Part shown: positions 1-8,251 of the stretch, piece after piece
Numbering within the stretch: the stretch's first letter is position 1
Layout: each line of letters starts with the position of its first letter
From: Streptomyces pyxinae
GTDB taxonomy: Bacteria > Actinomycetota > Actinomycetes > Streptomycetales > Streptomycetaceae
Direction: 5' to 3'
Length of the DNA stretch: 64,000 nt
NCBI RefSeq assembly: GCF_024756275.1
Contig: NZ_JANUGQ010000015.1
Location: forward strand, 62,001-126,000
Program-made: the position numbers and the translations under genes
The notes under the pieces: model-generated
Databases searched by the model: none
Told to the model about the DNA's origin: nothing
The model's input: only the letters and a program-made list of their open reading frames with translations

Positions 1-316
1 CCGCGTGCGCGGGCACCCGCATATCGAACCTCCCGCCTCGATCCGTTCCGTCCGTCCGGTCCGCCCGCCCCCGGCCGCGTGTTCCCGGGGAGGGGAAGCG
101 GATTTCCCCGGCCCATTCCGCCGGCGGTCTCTCCGCGGCCCCTCACGTACCCGACGGAACTCCCCCGCCGTACGGAACTCCGCACGCCGTTCGGGACTCT
201 ACGGAACTCTATGGCAGGGCGGCGGAATTTCCGATACCCACCGGGAATCCTCGGACTTCTTCCGGACCGCCACCCGGAAATGGGCGCGGCGGGGTACGGC
301 GGCCAGGACGCACGAA
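1..316. other. Gene-free edge region with repeated GGAACTC words
   Basis: No reading frame here looks like a gene; the open frames are out-of-phase GC-rich sequence. Between about 150 and 210 the word ACGGAACTC occurs three times, with a related CGGGACTC nearby, spaced irregularly. The block sits downstream of the minus-strand M23 peptidase gene. It may hold the promoter of a gene to the left of the window. Confidence 0.4.
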
Positions 317-347
317 GGCCCCGGTCTCCCTCGCGGGGGCCGGGGCC
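317..347 (-). terminator. Hairpin terminator of the M23 peptidase gene
   Basis: Perfect 8-bp arms GGCCCCGG (317-324) and CCGGGGCC (340-347) flank a 15-base loop that itself contains CCC/GGG pairing. The hairpin lies about 40 bases past the stop codon of the minus-strand peptidase gene. No long U-tract follows, which is usual for Streptomyces terminators. Confidence 0.7.
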
Positions 348-383
348 GTGGGTCCGGTTCGCGGACCGGGCGCGTGGCGCGGG

Positions 384-1169
384 TCAGACGGTGACGCCGT
401 GCGAGCGCAGATAGGCGATCGGGTCGATGTCGGAGCCGTAGTCGGCACCGGTGCGGGCCTCGAAGTGGAGGTGCGGGCCGCTGGAGTTGCCGGTCGAGCC
501 GGAGAGGCCGATCTGCTGGCCGGGGAGCACGTCCTGGCCGACCTGCACGTTGATGGACGACAGGTGGCCGTACTGGGTGTAGGTGCCGTCGTGCATGCGG
601 ATGACGACGTTGTTGCCGTACGCGCCGCCCCAGCCGGCCTCCACGACGGTGCCCCGGCCCACGGCGACGACCTCGGTGCCGGAGGCGGCGTGGAAGTCGA
701 TGCCGGTGTGGCTGCCGGAGGACCACATGGAGCCACCGGTGTGCCATCCGGTGCTGACGTAGCTGCCGTCGACCGGGGCCTGGAAGGAGTTGAGGCGCTT
801 GCGCTCGGCCTCGCGGTCGGCGCGCTCCTTGGCGTCCTTGGCGGCCCGGAGACGGATCTCGGCGTTCCGCTTCGCCGCGGCCTCGGCCTTGGCCTGCGCC
901 TCGGCGAGGGCGGCGGCCTCACTGGCCTCCTCGCCCTGGGCCTCGGCCTGGGCGCCGACCTGGTCCGCGAGCGTCTCGGTGCTGATCACCTGGCTCAGCC
1001 CGGTCTCCTCGGGCGAGGGGGTGCTCTCCACGTCGGCGGCGAGCGCCGGGGTGGCGAGGGTGCCGATGACTCCGGTGGTGGCGATGGCCGCGACGCCGGC
1101 GACGTGAGCGCTCTTGCGGCTCATACGGCTCGGGGCACGGTGCTTCCCGGCAGCACGGGTGAACGCCAT
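384..1169 (-). CDS. Secreted M23 family peptidoglycan endopeptidase
   Basis: A 261-residue exported cell-wall hydrolase, expected to be a zinc endopeptidase cutting peptide cross-links in peptidoglycan. It has a basic N-terminus and hydrophobic signal segment ending near ALA at residues 42-44, and an Ala/Glu/Lys-rich probable coiled coil at about 70-125. The LytM/M23 domain covers about 130-255. Zinc ligands are visible as His154 and Asp158 (HTGID) and His235 in HLHF, with His233 beside it. The ATG at 1169 gives the family-typical N-terminus; AAGGA lies about 12 bases upstream, a long spacing. A c-di-AMP riboswitch precedes the gene, linking its expression to the second messenger that Actinobacteria use in wall and osmotic control. 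The family and export are clear; the exact bond cut is not visible. Confidence 0.93.
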   Translation of the reverse strand: MAFTRAAGKHRAPSRMSRKSAHVAGVAAIATTGVIGTLATPALAADVESTPSPEETGLSQVISTETLADQVGAQAEAQGEEASEAAALAEAQAKAEAAAKRNAEIRLRAAKDAKERADREAERKRLNSFQAPVDGSYVSTGWHTGGSMWSSGSHTGIDFHAASGTEVVAVGRGTVVEAGWGGAYGNNVVIRMHDGTYTQYGHLSSINVQVGQDVLPGQQIGLSGSTGNSSGPHLHFEARTGADYGSDIDPIAYLRSHGVTV

Positions 1170-1194
1170 GTAGGGGCTGATCCTTTCCTTCCCT

Positions 1195-1375
1195 CTCGCC
1201 TACCGGGTTAGCTGACGGGTTCGGAGCAGGAAGGTCTCCTACGGGCCCCTCCGCGCGGTGGCGAAGGCGTCCGATTCACCCCAGGGGACTGGTGGGTCCC
1301 CGGCTCCCCGGGGCTCGCGCCTGACGGGGACTCGGCGATCGCTGCCCGATGCCACGGTTGCGGCGCTTGCGAAGA
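1195..1375 (-). ncRNA. c-di-AMP riboswitch (ydaO-yuaA type)
   Basis: Read on the minus strand, the leader contains the conserved ydaO blocks in order: a GAGCCCCGGGGA segment, then CCCTGGGGTGAATCGG, then GTAGGAGACCTTCC, then CTCCGAACCCG and CAGCTAACCCGGTAGGC just before the peptidase start. Known Streptomyces ydaO elements sit upstream of rpf and M23 peptidase genes, as here. Binding of c-di-AMP normally switches expression off. The 5' boundary is approximate. Confidence 0.9.
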
Positions 1376-1391
1376 GCGGACAGCGCAGAAG

Positions 1392-1421
1392 ACGCTAAGC
1401 GGGAGATCATTCCGGCGGCAA
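1392..1421 (-). promoter_or_regulatory. Candidate promoter of the riboswitch-M23 transcript
   Basis: On the minus strand a -35-like TTGCCG (1421-1416) and a -10-like TAGCGT (1397-1392) are separated by 18 bases. This would start transcription near 1385, just ahead of the riboswitch. Confidence 0.5.
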
Positions 1422-1830
1422 ACGAACGCGGCCTTTTGTAGCGCACGCCACAGCGCAGACGGCTTCTCTCCATGGCAAACCGGACATTCGACGGATCGAT
1501 CGGGGGTACGCCCCCGGGTTCCTTCCGGCCAACCGGCCGGAAGCCGCAGCCACCCGAAGGCCGCCCGGCGGCCACCCTGCGGCCGGCCGGTGCGGCCCGC
1601 CGGCGGCCCACCGGCGGAGAGGGGCGGCGAGCCACCGGACGGGCGGCCACCGGACGCAGATGGACGGCCCGCCGGCATCCACCGATCCCCCCGGGCGGAC
1701 AGGGAGCCCCCCGCAGGGCAGCCCGTCAGGTCCCACCCGCCCCGGGGCCTGACGGGCACTCGGGGCCCGGAGAAGGGAACTCGGAGGGAACGATCAGAGG
1801 GAGCGGCAGGGAGACACAGGGCACACCCGG
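1422..1830. other. Gene-free interval
   Basis: About 400 bases of GC-rich, Gly/Pro/Arg-biased sequence between the M23 leader and the M16 terminator. It contains many short GGCC/CCGG-rich inverted words such as AACCGGCCGG, but no frame with convincing coding character, no ribosome site tied to a start and no RNA gene that I recognise. Confidence 0.4.
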
Positions 1831-1865
1831 TGGTGGCCCTCGCGTCCGGGACGCGAGGGCCACCA
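1831..1865. terminator. Strong hairpin terminator after the M16 pair
   Basis: Perfect 17-bp arms TGGTGGCCCTCGCGTCC (1831-1847) and its reverse complement (1849-1865) are separated by a single base. It is one of the longest perfect dyads in the window. It lies about 115 bases beyond the stop of the minus-strand M16 operon and could act in both directions. Confidence 0.75.
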
Positions 1866-1981
1866 CAAAAGCCACCACAAGGGCCACCGCGGGTCCCCGG
1901 CCGGGCGCCGGGGCTCGCTCAACGGCCCGGCGGCCGGGGCCTGGAGAGCACCCCGGCGGCCGGGGCGGGGAGGGGCACCGC

Positions 1982-3394
1982 TCAGCCGGTGACCACCGTC
2001 ACCTCACCGATGCCGAGCGCCGCGACCGGCTCCTCGATCTGGGAGGCGTCCCCGACCAGCACGGTGACCAGGCGGTCGACCGGGAAGGCGCTCACCACGG
2101 CCGCCGTCGCCTCGACGGTGCCGGTCTCGGCCAGCCGGGCGTACATCTGCGCCTGGTAGTCGTCCGGCAGGTGCTGCTCCACCTGATCGGCGAGGGTCGC
2201 GGCGACCGAGGCGGCCGTCTCGTACTTCAGCGGCGCCACCCCGACCAGGTTCTGCACGGCCACGTCGCGTTCGGCGTCGGTCAGTCCCTCGGCGGCCAGG
2301 GTGCGGAGGACCTTCCACAGGTCCTCCAGCGCCGGGCCGGTGTTGGGGGTGTCCACCGAGCCGCTGATCGCCAGCATCGCCGCGCCGGACGCGCCGCCGA
2401 CCGGCGTCTGCGCACCGGAGCGGAGCACCTGGCCGAAGGCGCGTACGCCGTAGGTGTAGCCCTTCTCCTCCCGCAGCACCCGGTCCAGCCGGGAGGTCAG
2501 GGTGCCGCCCAGGCAGTACGTGCCGAGCACCTGTGCCGCCCAGACGGGGTCGTGCCGGTCCGGGCCGATCCGCCCGATCAGCAGCTGGGTCTGGACGGCA
2601 CCGGGCCGGTCCACGATGACCACCCGGCCGGTGTCGTCGGCGGTGATCGCGGGCACCGGGCGCGGCTCGGCGGAGTCGCCGGTCCAGTCGCCCAGGGTGT
2701 CGGCGAGCACCGCGTCCAGGTCCACGCCGGTCAGGTCGCCCACCACCACGGCGGTGGCGGTCGCGGGCCGGACGTGCGCCTCGTAGAAGGCGCGGACGGC
2801 CACGGCGTCGATGGCGGCCACCGTCTCCTCGGTGCCCTGGCGCGGCCGGGACATCCGGGAGGCGGCCGGGAACAGCTCCTTGGAGAGCTGCTTGGCGGCG
2901 CGGCGGCCCGGGTTGGCCGTCTCGTGCGGGATCTCGTCCAGCCGGTTGCGCACCAGCCGCTCGATCTCGCCCTCCGGGAAGGCGGGCGCCCGCAGCGCCT
3001 CGGCCAGCAGGCCCAGCGCCTTGGGCAGCCGGGAGACCGGGACCTCAAGGGAGACCCGTACGCCCGGGTGGTCGGCGTGCGCGTCCAGGGTGGCGCCGCA
3101 CCGCTCCAGCTCGGCCGCGAACTCCTCGGCGGCGTGCTTGTCGGTGCCCTCCGACAGGGCGCGGGCCATGATGGTGGCGACGCCGTCCAGCCCCTCGGGC
3201 TCGGCGTCCAGCGGGGCCGCGAGGAAGACCTCCACGGCCACCACCTGCTGGCCGGGCCGGTGGCAGCGCAGCACGGTCAGCCCGTTCTCCAGGGTGCCGC
3301 GCTCGGGCGCGGGGAAGTCCCAGGGGGTGGCCGTGCCCGGCTGGGGCTGCGGGTGGAACTCCATCGACGTCAGGGTCTCGGCGGTCTCGCTCAC
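1982..3394 (-). CDS. M16 family protein, non-catalytic partner
   Basis: A 470-residue member of the M16 (pitrilysin/mitochondrial processing peptidase-like) family. At the position where active M16 proteins carry HxxEH, this one reads GVATIMARALSEGT, so the zinc ligands are absent. It should be the structural half of a heterodimer. The GTG start at 3394 overlaps the stop of the upstream gene by four bases (GTGA), which implies translational coupling with the catalytic subunit. The closing C-terminal M16 fold, with a substrate-arm RxxxY-like region, is present to the stop. The substrate is unknown; in bacteria such pairs degrade peptides or process secreted proteins. Confidence 0.88.
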   Translation of the reverse strand: MSETAETLTSMEFHPQPQPGTATPWDFPAPERGTLENGLTVLRCHRPGQQVVAVEVFLAAPLDAEPEGLDGVATIMARALSEGTDKHAAEEFAAELERCGATLDAHADHPGVRVSLEVPVSRLPKALGLLAEALRAPAFPEGEIERLVRNRLDEIPHETANPGRRAAKQLSKELFPAASRMSRPRQGTEETVAAIDAVAVRAFYEAHVRPATATAVVVGDLTGVDLDAVLADTLGDWTGDSAEPRPVPAITADDTGRVVIVDRPGAVQTQLLIGRIGPDRHDPVWAAQVLGTYCLGGTLTSRLDRVLREEKGYTYGVRAFGQVLRSGAQTPVGGASGAAMLAISGSVDTPNTGPALEDLWKVLRTLAAEGLTDAERDVAVQNLVGVAPLKYETAASVAATLADQVEQHLPDDYQAQMYARLAETGTVEATAAVVSAFPVDRLVTVLVGDASQIEEPVAALGIGEVTVVTG

Positions 3395-4812
3395 CGGTCC
3401 GCCCCCACTTCCTGGCCGGCCTCGCCGGCGCGGCCCGTCTGCTCGGTCTGCTCGGTCTCGTCCGCCCGGTCCGTCTGCCCGGTTCCGGCGCTCTGCTCGG
3501 CCGCCTCCGGGGTGACCGGCTCGTAGACCAGCACCGCCCGGTTGTCCGGCCGCAGCCGGGCCGCCGCGACCGCCCGGACCTCCTCGGCCGTCACGTCGAG
3601 CACCCGGTCGACGGCGGTCAGGGCGAGCTGCGGGTCGCCGAAGAGCACGGCGAACCGGCAGAGTTCGTCGGCCCGGCCGGCCACGGTGCCGAGCCGGTCC
3701 AGCCACTCGCGCTCCAGCTGGGCCTGGGCGCGCTCCATCTCCTCGGGGGTCGGCCCCTCGGCGGCGAACCGGGCCAGCTCCTCGTCGACGGCCGCCTCGA
3801 TCACCGGCACCTCGACGCCGCTGGAGGTCTTCACATCCAGCCAGCCGAGCGAGGGCGCCCCGGCCAGCCGCAGCAGGCCGAAGCCCGCGCCGACGGCGGT
3901 ACGGTCGCGGCGGACCAGCCGGTTGTGCAGCCGGGAGGACTCGCCGCCGCCGAGGACGGTGAGCGCCAGGTCGGCGGCGTCGGACTCCCGGGTGCCGTCG
4001 TGCGGCAGCCGGTAGGCGGCCATCAGCGCGCGGGCCGGCACCTCCTCGCGGACCACCTCGCGGAGCTGCTCGCCGATGATGTCGGGGAGCGAGCCGTCGC
4101 GGGGCGGCTGCTTGCCGTCGTGCCCGGGGATGGAGCCGAAGTACTTCTCGATCCAGCCGAGCGTCCGCTCGGGGTCGATGTCCCCGACCACCGAGAGGAC
4201 CGCGTTGTTGGGCGCGTAGTACGTGCGGAAGAAGTTCCGCGCGTCCTCCAGGGTGGCCGCGTCCAGGTCGGCCATCGAGCCGATGGGCGTGTGGTGGTAC
4301 GGGTGCCCGGCCGGGTAGGAGAGGGCGGTGAGCCGCTCGAAGGCGGTGCCGTAGGGGACGTTGTCGTAGCGCTGGCGGCGCTCGTTCTTGACCACGTCCC
4401 GCTGGTTCTCCATGGACTCCTCGTCCAGGGCGGACAGCAGTGAGCCCATCCGGTCCGCCTCCAGCCAGAGCGCCAGCTCCAGCTGGTGGGCGGGCATGGT
4501 CTCGAAGTAGTTGGTGCGCTCGAAGCTGGTGGTGCCGTTGAGGGAGCCGCCGGCCCCCTGCACCAGTTCGAAGTGTCCGTTTCCGTGGACCTGCTCGGAG
4601 CCCTGGAACATCAGGTGCTCGAAGAGGTGGGCGAGCCCGGTGCGGCCCTTGACCTCGTGGCGGGAGCCGACGTCGTACCAGAGGCAGACCGCGGCGACCG
4701 GGGTCAGGTGGTCCTCCGAGAGCACCACGCGCAGGCCATTGGAGAGCCGGTGTTCGGTCGCCGTCAGCCCGCCGGAGCCGGCCTGGGCGGTGGCCGTGTG
4801 ACCCATGGGCAT
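3391..4812 (-). CDS. M16 family zinc metallopeptidase, catalytic subunit
   Basis: A 473-residue inverse zincin. The motif H62-L-F-E65-H66 supplies two zinc ligands and the catalytic glutamate, and a downstream Glu in the ESMENQRDVVKNERR region fits the third ligand. No signal peptide is evident. I chose the ATG at 4812 because GAAGGGA stands five to six bases upstream; an in-frame ATG also exists at 4806 and a longer frame begins at 4860 without a ribosome site. It overlaps the following M16 partner by four bases, so the two are almost certainly co-translated. It is divergent from parC, with about 200 bases between the starts for both promoters. The N-terminal residues before about 20 are variable in the family. 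Confidence 0.92.
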   Translation of the reverse strand: MPMGHTATAQAGSGGLTATEHRLSNGLRVVLSEDHLTPVAAVCLWYDVGSRHEVKGRTGLAHLFEHLMFQGSEQVHGNGHFELVQGAGGSLNGTTSFERTNYFETMPAHQLELALWLEADRMGSLLSALDEESMENQRDVVKNERRQRYDNVPYGTAFERLTALSYPAGHPYHHTPIGSMADLDAATLEDARNFFRTYYAPNNAVLSVVGDIDPERTLGWIEKYFGSIPGHDGKQPPRDGSLPDIIGEQLREVVREEVPARALMAAYRLPHDGTRESDAADLALTVLGGGESSRLHNRLVRRDRTAVGAGFGLLRLAGAPSLGWLDVKTSSGVEVPVIEAAVDEELARFAAEGPTPEEMERAQAQLEREWLDRLGTVAGRADELCRFAVLFGDPQLALTAVDRVLDVTAEEVRAVAAARLRPDNRAVLVYEPVTPEAAEQSAGTGQTDRADETEQTEQTGRAGEAGQEVGADR

Positions 4813-5015
4813 GTACGTCCCTTCGATCGCGAGTCGGATGTGGGTGGCTAGCTTGTGCACAGAGTCCTGCCACCCTATGCAAGCGGACCGCGACCTGGCG
4901 AAGTTCCCGTTCCGCCACGGCGTCCCTCTTCCGGGTCGCGGTCGGCGTTGTCGGTGGGACGGTCCACAATGGTCCGCGTCAGATCAGCCTTGTTGGTGAA
5001 GGAGCCGCAGCCGCG

Positions 5016-7469
5016 ATGGCCCGCCGCAGCACGAAGACCACGCAGCCCGACGACGACTACGAGGAGCGGATCCTCGACATCGACGTCGTGGACGAGATGC
5101 AGGGCTCCTTCCTCGAGTACGCCTACTCGGTGATCTACTCCCGGGCCCTGCCGGACGCCCGGGACGGGATGAAGCCGGTGCACCGCCGGATCGTCTACCA
5201 GATGAACGAGATGGGGCTGCGCCCCGACCGGGGCTTCGTGAAGTGCGCCCGGGTCGTCGGTGAGGTGATGGGCAAGCTGCACCCGCACGGCGACGCGTCG
5301 ATCTACGACGCCCTGGTGCGGATGGCGCAGCCGTTCTCCATGCGGCTGCCGCTGGTCGACGGCCACGGCAACTTCGGCTCGCTGGGCAACGACGACCCGC
5401 CGGCCGCGATGCGGTACACCGAGTGCCGGATGGCGGACGCCACCTCGCTGATGACCGAGTCCATCGACGAGGACACGGTCGACTTCGCGCCCAACTACGA
5501 CGGCCAGGAGCGGGAGCCGGTCACCCTCCCGGCGGCCTATCCGAACCTGCTGGTCAACGGCGCCTCCGGGATCGCGGTCGGCATGGCAACCAATATGCCC
5601 CCGCACAACCTGGGCGAGGTCATCGCCGCCGCCCGGCACCTGATCCGGCACCCGAACGCCGATCTGGAAACCCTGATGCGGTACGTCCCCGGGCCCGACC
5701 TGCCGACCGGCGGCCGGATCGTCGGGCTGGCCGGCATCAAGGACGCCTACGCCACCGGGCGCGGCAGCTTCCGCATCCGGGCGACCGTGGCGGTGGAGAA
5801 CGTCACCGCCCGCCGCAAGGGCCTGGTCGTCACCGAACTGCCCTTCACGGTCGGCCCGGAGAAGGTGGTCGCCAAGATCAAGGACCTGGTGGGCGCCAAG
5901 AAGCTCCAGGGCATCGCGGACGTCAAGGACCTCACCGACCGGGCGCACGGGCTGCGGCTGGTCATCGAGATCAAGAACGGCTTCGTCCCCGAGGCGGTGC
6001 TGGAGCAGCTCTACAAGCTGACGCCGATGGAGGAGTCCTTCGGCATCAACAACGTGGCGCTGGTCGACGGCCAGCCGCTCACCCTGGGCCTGAAGGAGCT
6101 GCTGGAGGTCTATCTCGACCACCGCTTCGACGTGGTGCGCCGCCGCAGCGAGTTCCGGCGCGGCAAGAAGCGTGACCGGCTGCACCTGGTCGAGGGCCTG
6201 CTGGTGGCGCTGGTCGACATCGACGAGGTCATCCGGCTGATCCGCTCCAGCGAGAACTCGGCGCAGGCCAAGGAGCGGCTGATGGAGCGCTTCTCGCTCT
6301 CCGAGACGCAGACCCAGTACATCCTGGACACCCCGCTCCGCCGGCTGACCAAGTTCGACCGGATCGAGCTGGAGAGCGAGCGGGACCGGCTCACCGGCGA
6401 GATCGCGGAGCTGACCCGGATCCTGGAGTCCGACGCCGAGCTGCGCAAGCTGGTCTCCTCGGAACTGGCCGCCGTGGCGAAGAAGTTCGGCACCGACCGG
6501 CGCACGGTCCTGCTGGAGTCGGCGGGCGCCCCGGTGATGACGACGGCGCTCCAGGTGGCCGACGACCCGTGCCGGGTGCTGCTGTCGTCCACCGGGCTGC
6601 TGGCCCGGACGGTGACCGCCGAGCCGTTCGCCGGGGGCGGCCGGCGGGCCAGGCACGACGTGATCGTCTCCGAGGTGGCCGCCACCCAGCGCGGCGAGGT
6701 GGGCGCGGTGACCTCCGCCGGGCGGTTGCTGCGGCTCTCCGTGATCGACCTGCCCCAGCTGCCGGACACCGCCGCCGCGCCCACGCTGTCGGGCGGGGCG
6801 CAGATCTCGGAGTTCCTCTCCCTGGAGCCGGACGAGACGGTGGTCTGCCTGACCACGCTGGCCGACGCCTCGCCCGGACTGGCGCTGGGCACCCGGCTGG
6901 GCGTGGTGAAGCGGGTCGTGCCGGACTACCCGGCCAACAAGGAGGAGCTGGAGGTGATCTCGCTGCGGGAGGGCGACCGGATCGTGGGCGCGGTCGAGCT
7001 GCGCACCGGCGACGAGGACCTGGTGTTCATCACCTCCGAGGCCCAGTTGCTGCGCTTCCCGGCCGCCCAGGTGCGTCCGCAGGGCCGGCCGGCCGGCGGC
7101 ATGGCGGGCGTCAAGCTGGGCGCGGACGCCGAGGTGATCTCCTTCACGGCGGTGGACCCGGCGGCGGACGCGGTGGTGTTCACGGTCGCCGGTGCCGGCG
7201 GGACGCTGGACGGGGCGGCGGGTACGTCCGCGAAGCTGACCCCCTTCGACCAGTATCCGCGCAAGGGCCGGGCCACCGGCGGGGTGCGCTGCCAGCGGTT
7301 CCTGCGGGGCGAGGACCGGCTGGTGCTGGCCTGGGCGGGCGCCGCCCCGGCCCTGGCGGCCCAGAAGACCGGCGCCCCGGTGGAGCTTCCGGAGCGGGAC
7401 CCCCGCCGGGACGGCTCGGGCGCGCCGCTGTCCGCGCCGGTCGCGGTGGTGGCGAGCGCGGTGGTCTGA
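5016..7469 (+). CDS. parC: DNA topoisomerase IV subunit A
   Basis: A type IIA topoisomerase A subunit of 817 residues that breaks and rejoins DNA, and together with ParE (encoded about 10 kb away) decatenates and relaxes chromosomes. The N-terminal quinolone-resistance/winged-helix region reads SRALPDARDGMKPVHRRI, and the catalytic tyrosine is Tyr134 within AAMRYTECRM. The C-terminal beta-pinwheel carries QGRPAGGMAGVKL-type blades and lacks a canonical gyrase box (QRRGGKG), which favours ParC over GyrA. GGAG precedes the ATG by about a dozen bases. The gene is monocistronic as seen: divergent from the M16 pair and followed by a repeat block. Confidence 0.93.
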   Translation: MARRSTKTTQPDDDYEERILDIDVVDEMQGSFLEYAYSVIYSRALPDARDGMKPVHRRIVYQMNEMGLRPDRGFVKCARVVGEVMGKLHPHGDASIYDALVRMAQPFSMRLPLVDGHGNFGSLGNDDPPAAMRYTECRMADATSLMTESIDEDTVDFAPNYDGQEREPVTLPAAYPNLLVNGASGIAVGMATNMPPHNLGEVIAAARHLIRHPNADLETLMRYVPGPDLPTGGRIVGLAGIKDAYATGRGSFRIRATVAVENVTARRKGLVVTELPFTVGPEKVVAKIKDLVGAKKLQGIADVKDLTDRAHGLRLVIEIKNGFVPEAVLEQLYKLTPMEESFGINNVALVDGQPLTLGLKELLEVYLDHRFDVVRRRSEFRRGKKRDRLHLVEGLLVALVDIDEVIRLIRSSENSAQAKERLMERFSLSETQTQYILDTPLRRLTKFDRIELESERDRLTGEIAELTRILESDAELRKLVSSELAAVAKKFGTDRRTVLLESAGAPVMTTALQVADDPCRVLLSSTGLLARTVTAEPFAGGGRRARHDVIVSEVAATQRGEVGAVTSAGRLLRLSVIDLPQLPDTAAAPTLSGGAQISEFLSLEPDETVVCLTTLADASPGLALGTRLGVVKRVVPDYPANKEELEVISLREGDRIVGAVELRTGDEDLVFITSEAQLLRFPAAQVRPQGRPAGGMAGVKLGADAEVISFTAVDPAADAVVFTVAGAGGTLDGAAGTSAKLTPFDQYPRKGRATGGVRCQRFLRGEDRLVLAWAGAAPALAAQKTGAPVELPERDPRRDGSGAPLSAPVAVVASAVV

Positions 7470-7495
7470 CGAGCGCCGCCCGGCGAACCGACCCC

Positions 7496-7648
7496 GGCGC
7501 GGTCCCGGCCCTGGCGCGGTCCCGGCCCTGGCGCGGTCCCGGTCCTGGCGCGGTCCCGGTCCTGGCGCGGGCCCGGTCCTGGCGCGGGCCCGGTCCTGGC
7601 GCGGGCCCGGTCCTGGCGCGGGCCCGGCCCGGGCGCGGTCCCGGACCG
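7496..7648. repeat. Nine-copy 17-bp tandem repeat downstream of parC
   Basis: Nine back-to-back 17-base units, starting at 7496, 7513, 7530, 7547, 7564, 7581, 7598, 7615 and 7632, with core GGCGCGGTCCCGGTCCT. Variation is confined to a T/G change and a C/T change in the middle plus the last two units. The unit length is not a multiple of three, so a reading frame through it changes phase at each copy, which argues against coding. It begins about 25 bases past the parC stop. Confidence 0.9.
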
Positions 7649-7797
7649 GGTGCCTCCCGGGCCCGGACCGGGCCGCCGGGTCGTACCGGCCGCCGTGAAC
7701 CTGGGCGCTTGTGCCGGGCCGTACGGCGCCGGTGGACCGCCCCGCCGGAGTCGTACGCCCCGGCCGGCCGGTCCGGCGCCGCGCACCGGGCCGCCGG
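7646..7797. repeat. 152-bp direct repeat, copy 1
   Basis: Nearly identical to 7961-8112 (offset 315 bases, only a few substitutions). Both copies start in GGGTGCCTCCCGGG and run through CGCGCACCGGGCCGCCGG. No gene is recognisable inside. Confidence 0.88.
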
Positions 7798-7857
7798 GCC
7801 TCACCGGGGGCCCCCGGCCGCCGTGCGGTGCGGGGCCCGCGTGGTGCGCCCGCCCCG

Positions 7858-7912
7858 CACCGTACGGCGCCAGTGGGTCGTCCCTCCGGGACCCGTACGC
7901 CGGCCGACCGGG
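7858..7912. repeat. Diverged third partial copy of the direct repeat
   Basis: The segment containing CCGTACGGCGCCAGTGG followed by CCCGTACGCCGGCCGACCGG resembles the middle of the 152-bp repeat units on either side, with many substitutions. This suggests an older duplication between the two well-preserved copies. Confidence 0.5.
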
Positions 7913-7960
7913 CCTCACCGGGCGCCCTGGCCGCCGTGAGCCCGGGCCCCGGAACCCGGC

Positions 7961-8112
7961 CCGGGTGCCTCCCGGGCCCGGACCGGGCCGCCGGGTCGTA
8001 CCGGCCGCCGTGAACCCGGGCGCTTGTGCCGTGCCGTACGGCGCCGGTGGACCGCCCCGCCGGAGTCGTACGCCCCGTCCGGCCGGTCCGGCGCCGCGCA
8101 CCGGGCCGCCGG
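7961..8112. repeat. 152-bp direct repeat, copy 2
   Basis: Second copy of the repeat at 7646-7797. With the 17-bp array it fills almost all of the 780-base space between parC and the convergent rox-like gene. No transposase, terminal inverted repeat or attachment-site signature accompanies it. Confidence 0.88.
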
Positions 8113-8251
8113 ATCACCGGGGGCCCGGGGCCGGAGACCGCATGCGCCGGTGCGGGTCCGCGCGCCGAGGTGCGGCGTTCGTGTCGCGGAACCGGGCGCG
8201 GGTGCCGCCGAAGCGGGCGCGGGCGCTCCCCGCCCCGCGGCCCCGGCGGGC

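Noticed and set aside
7496..8112. CRISPR array
   Set aside because: Repeat units are contiguous without unique spacers, and no cas genes are near.
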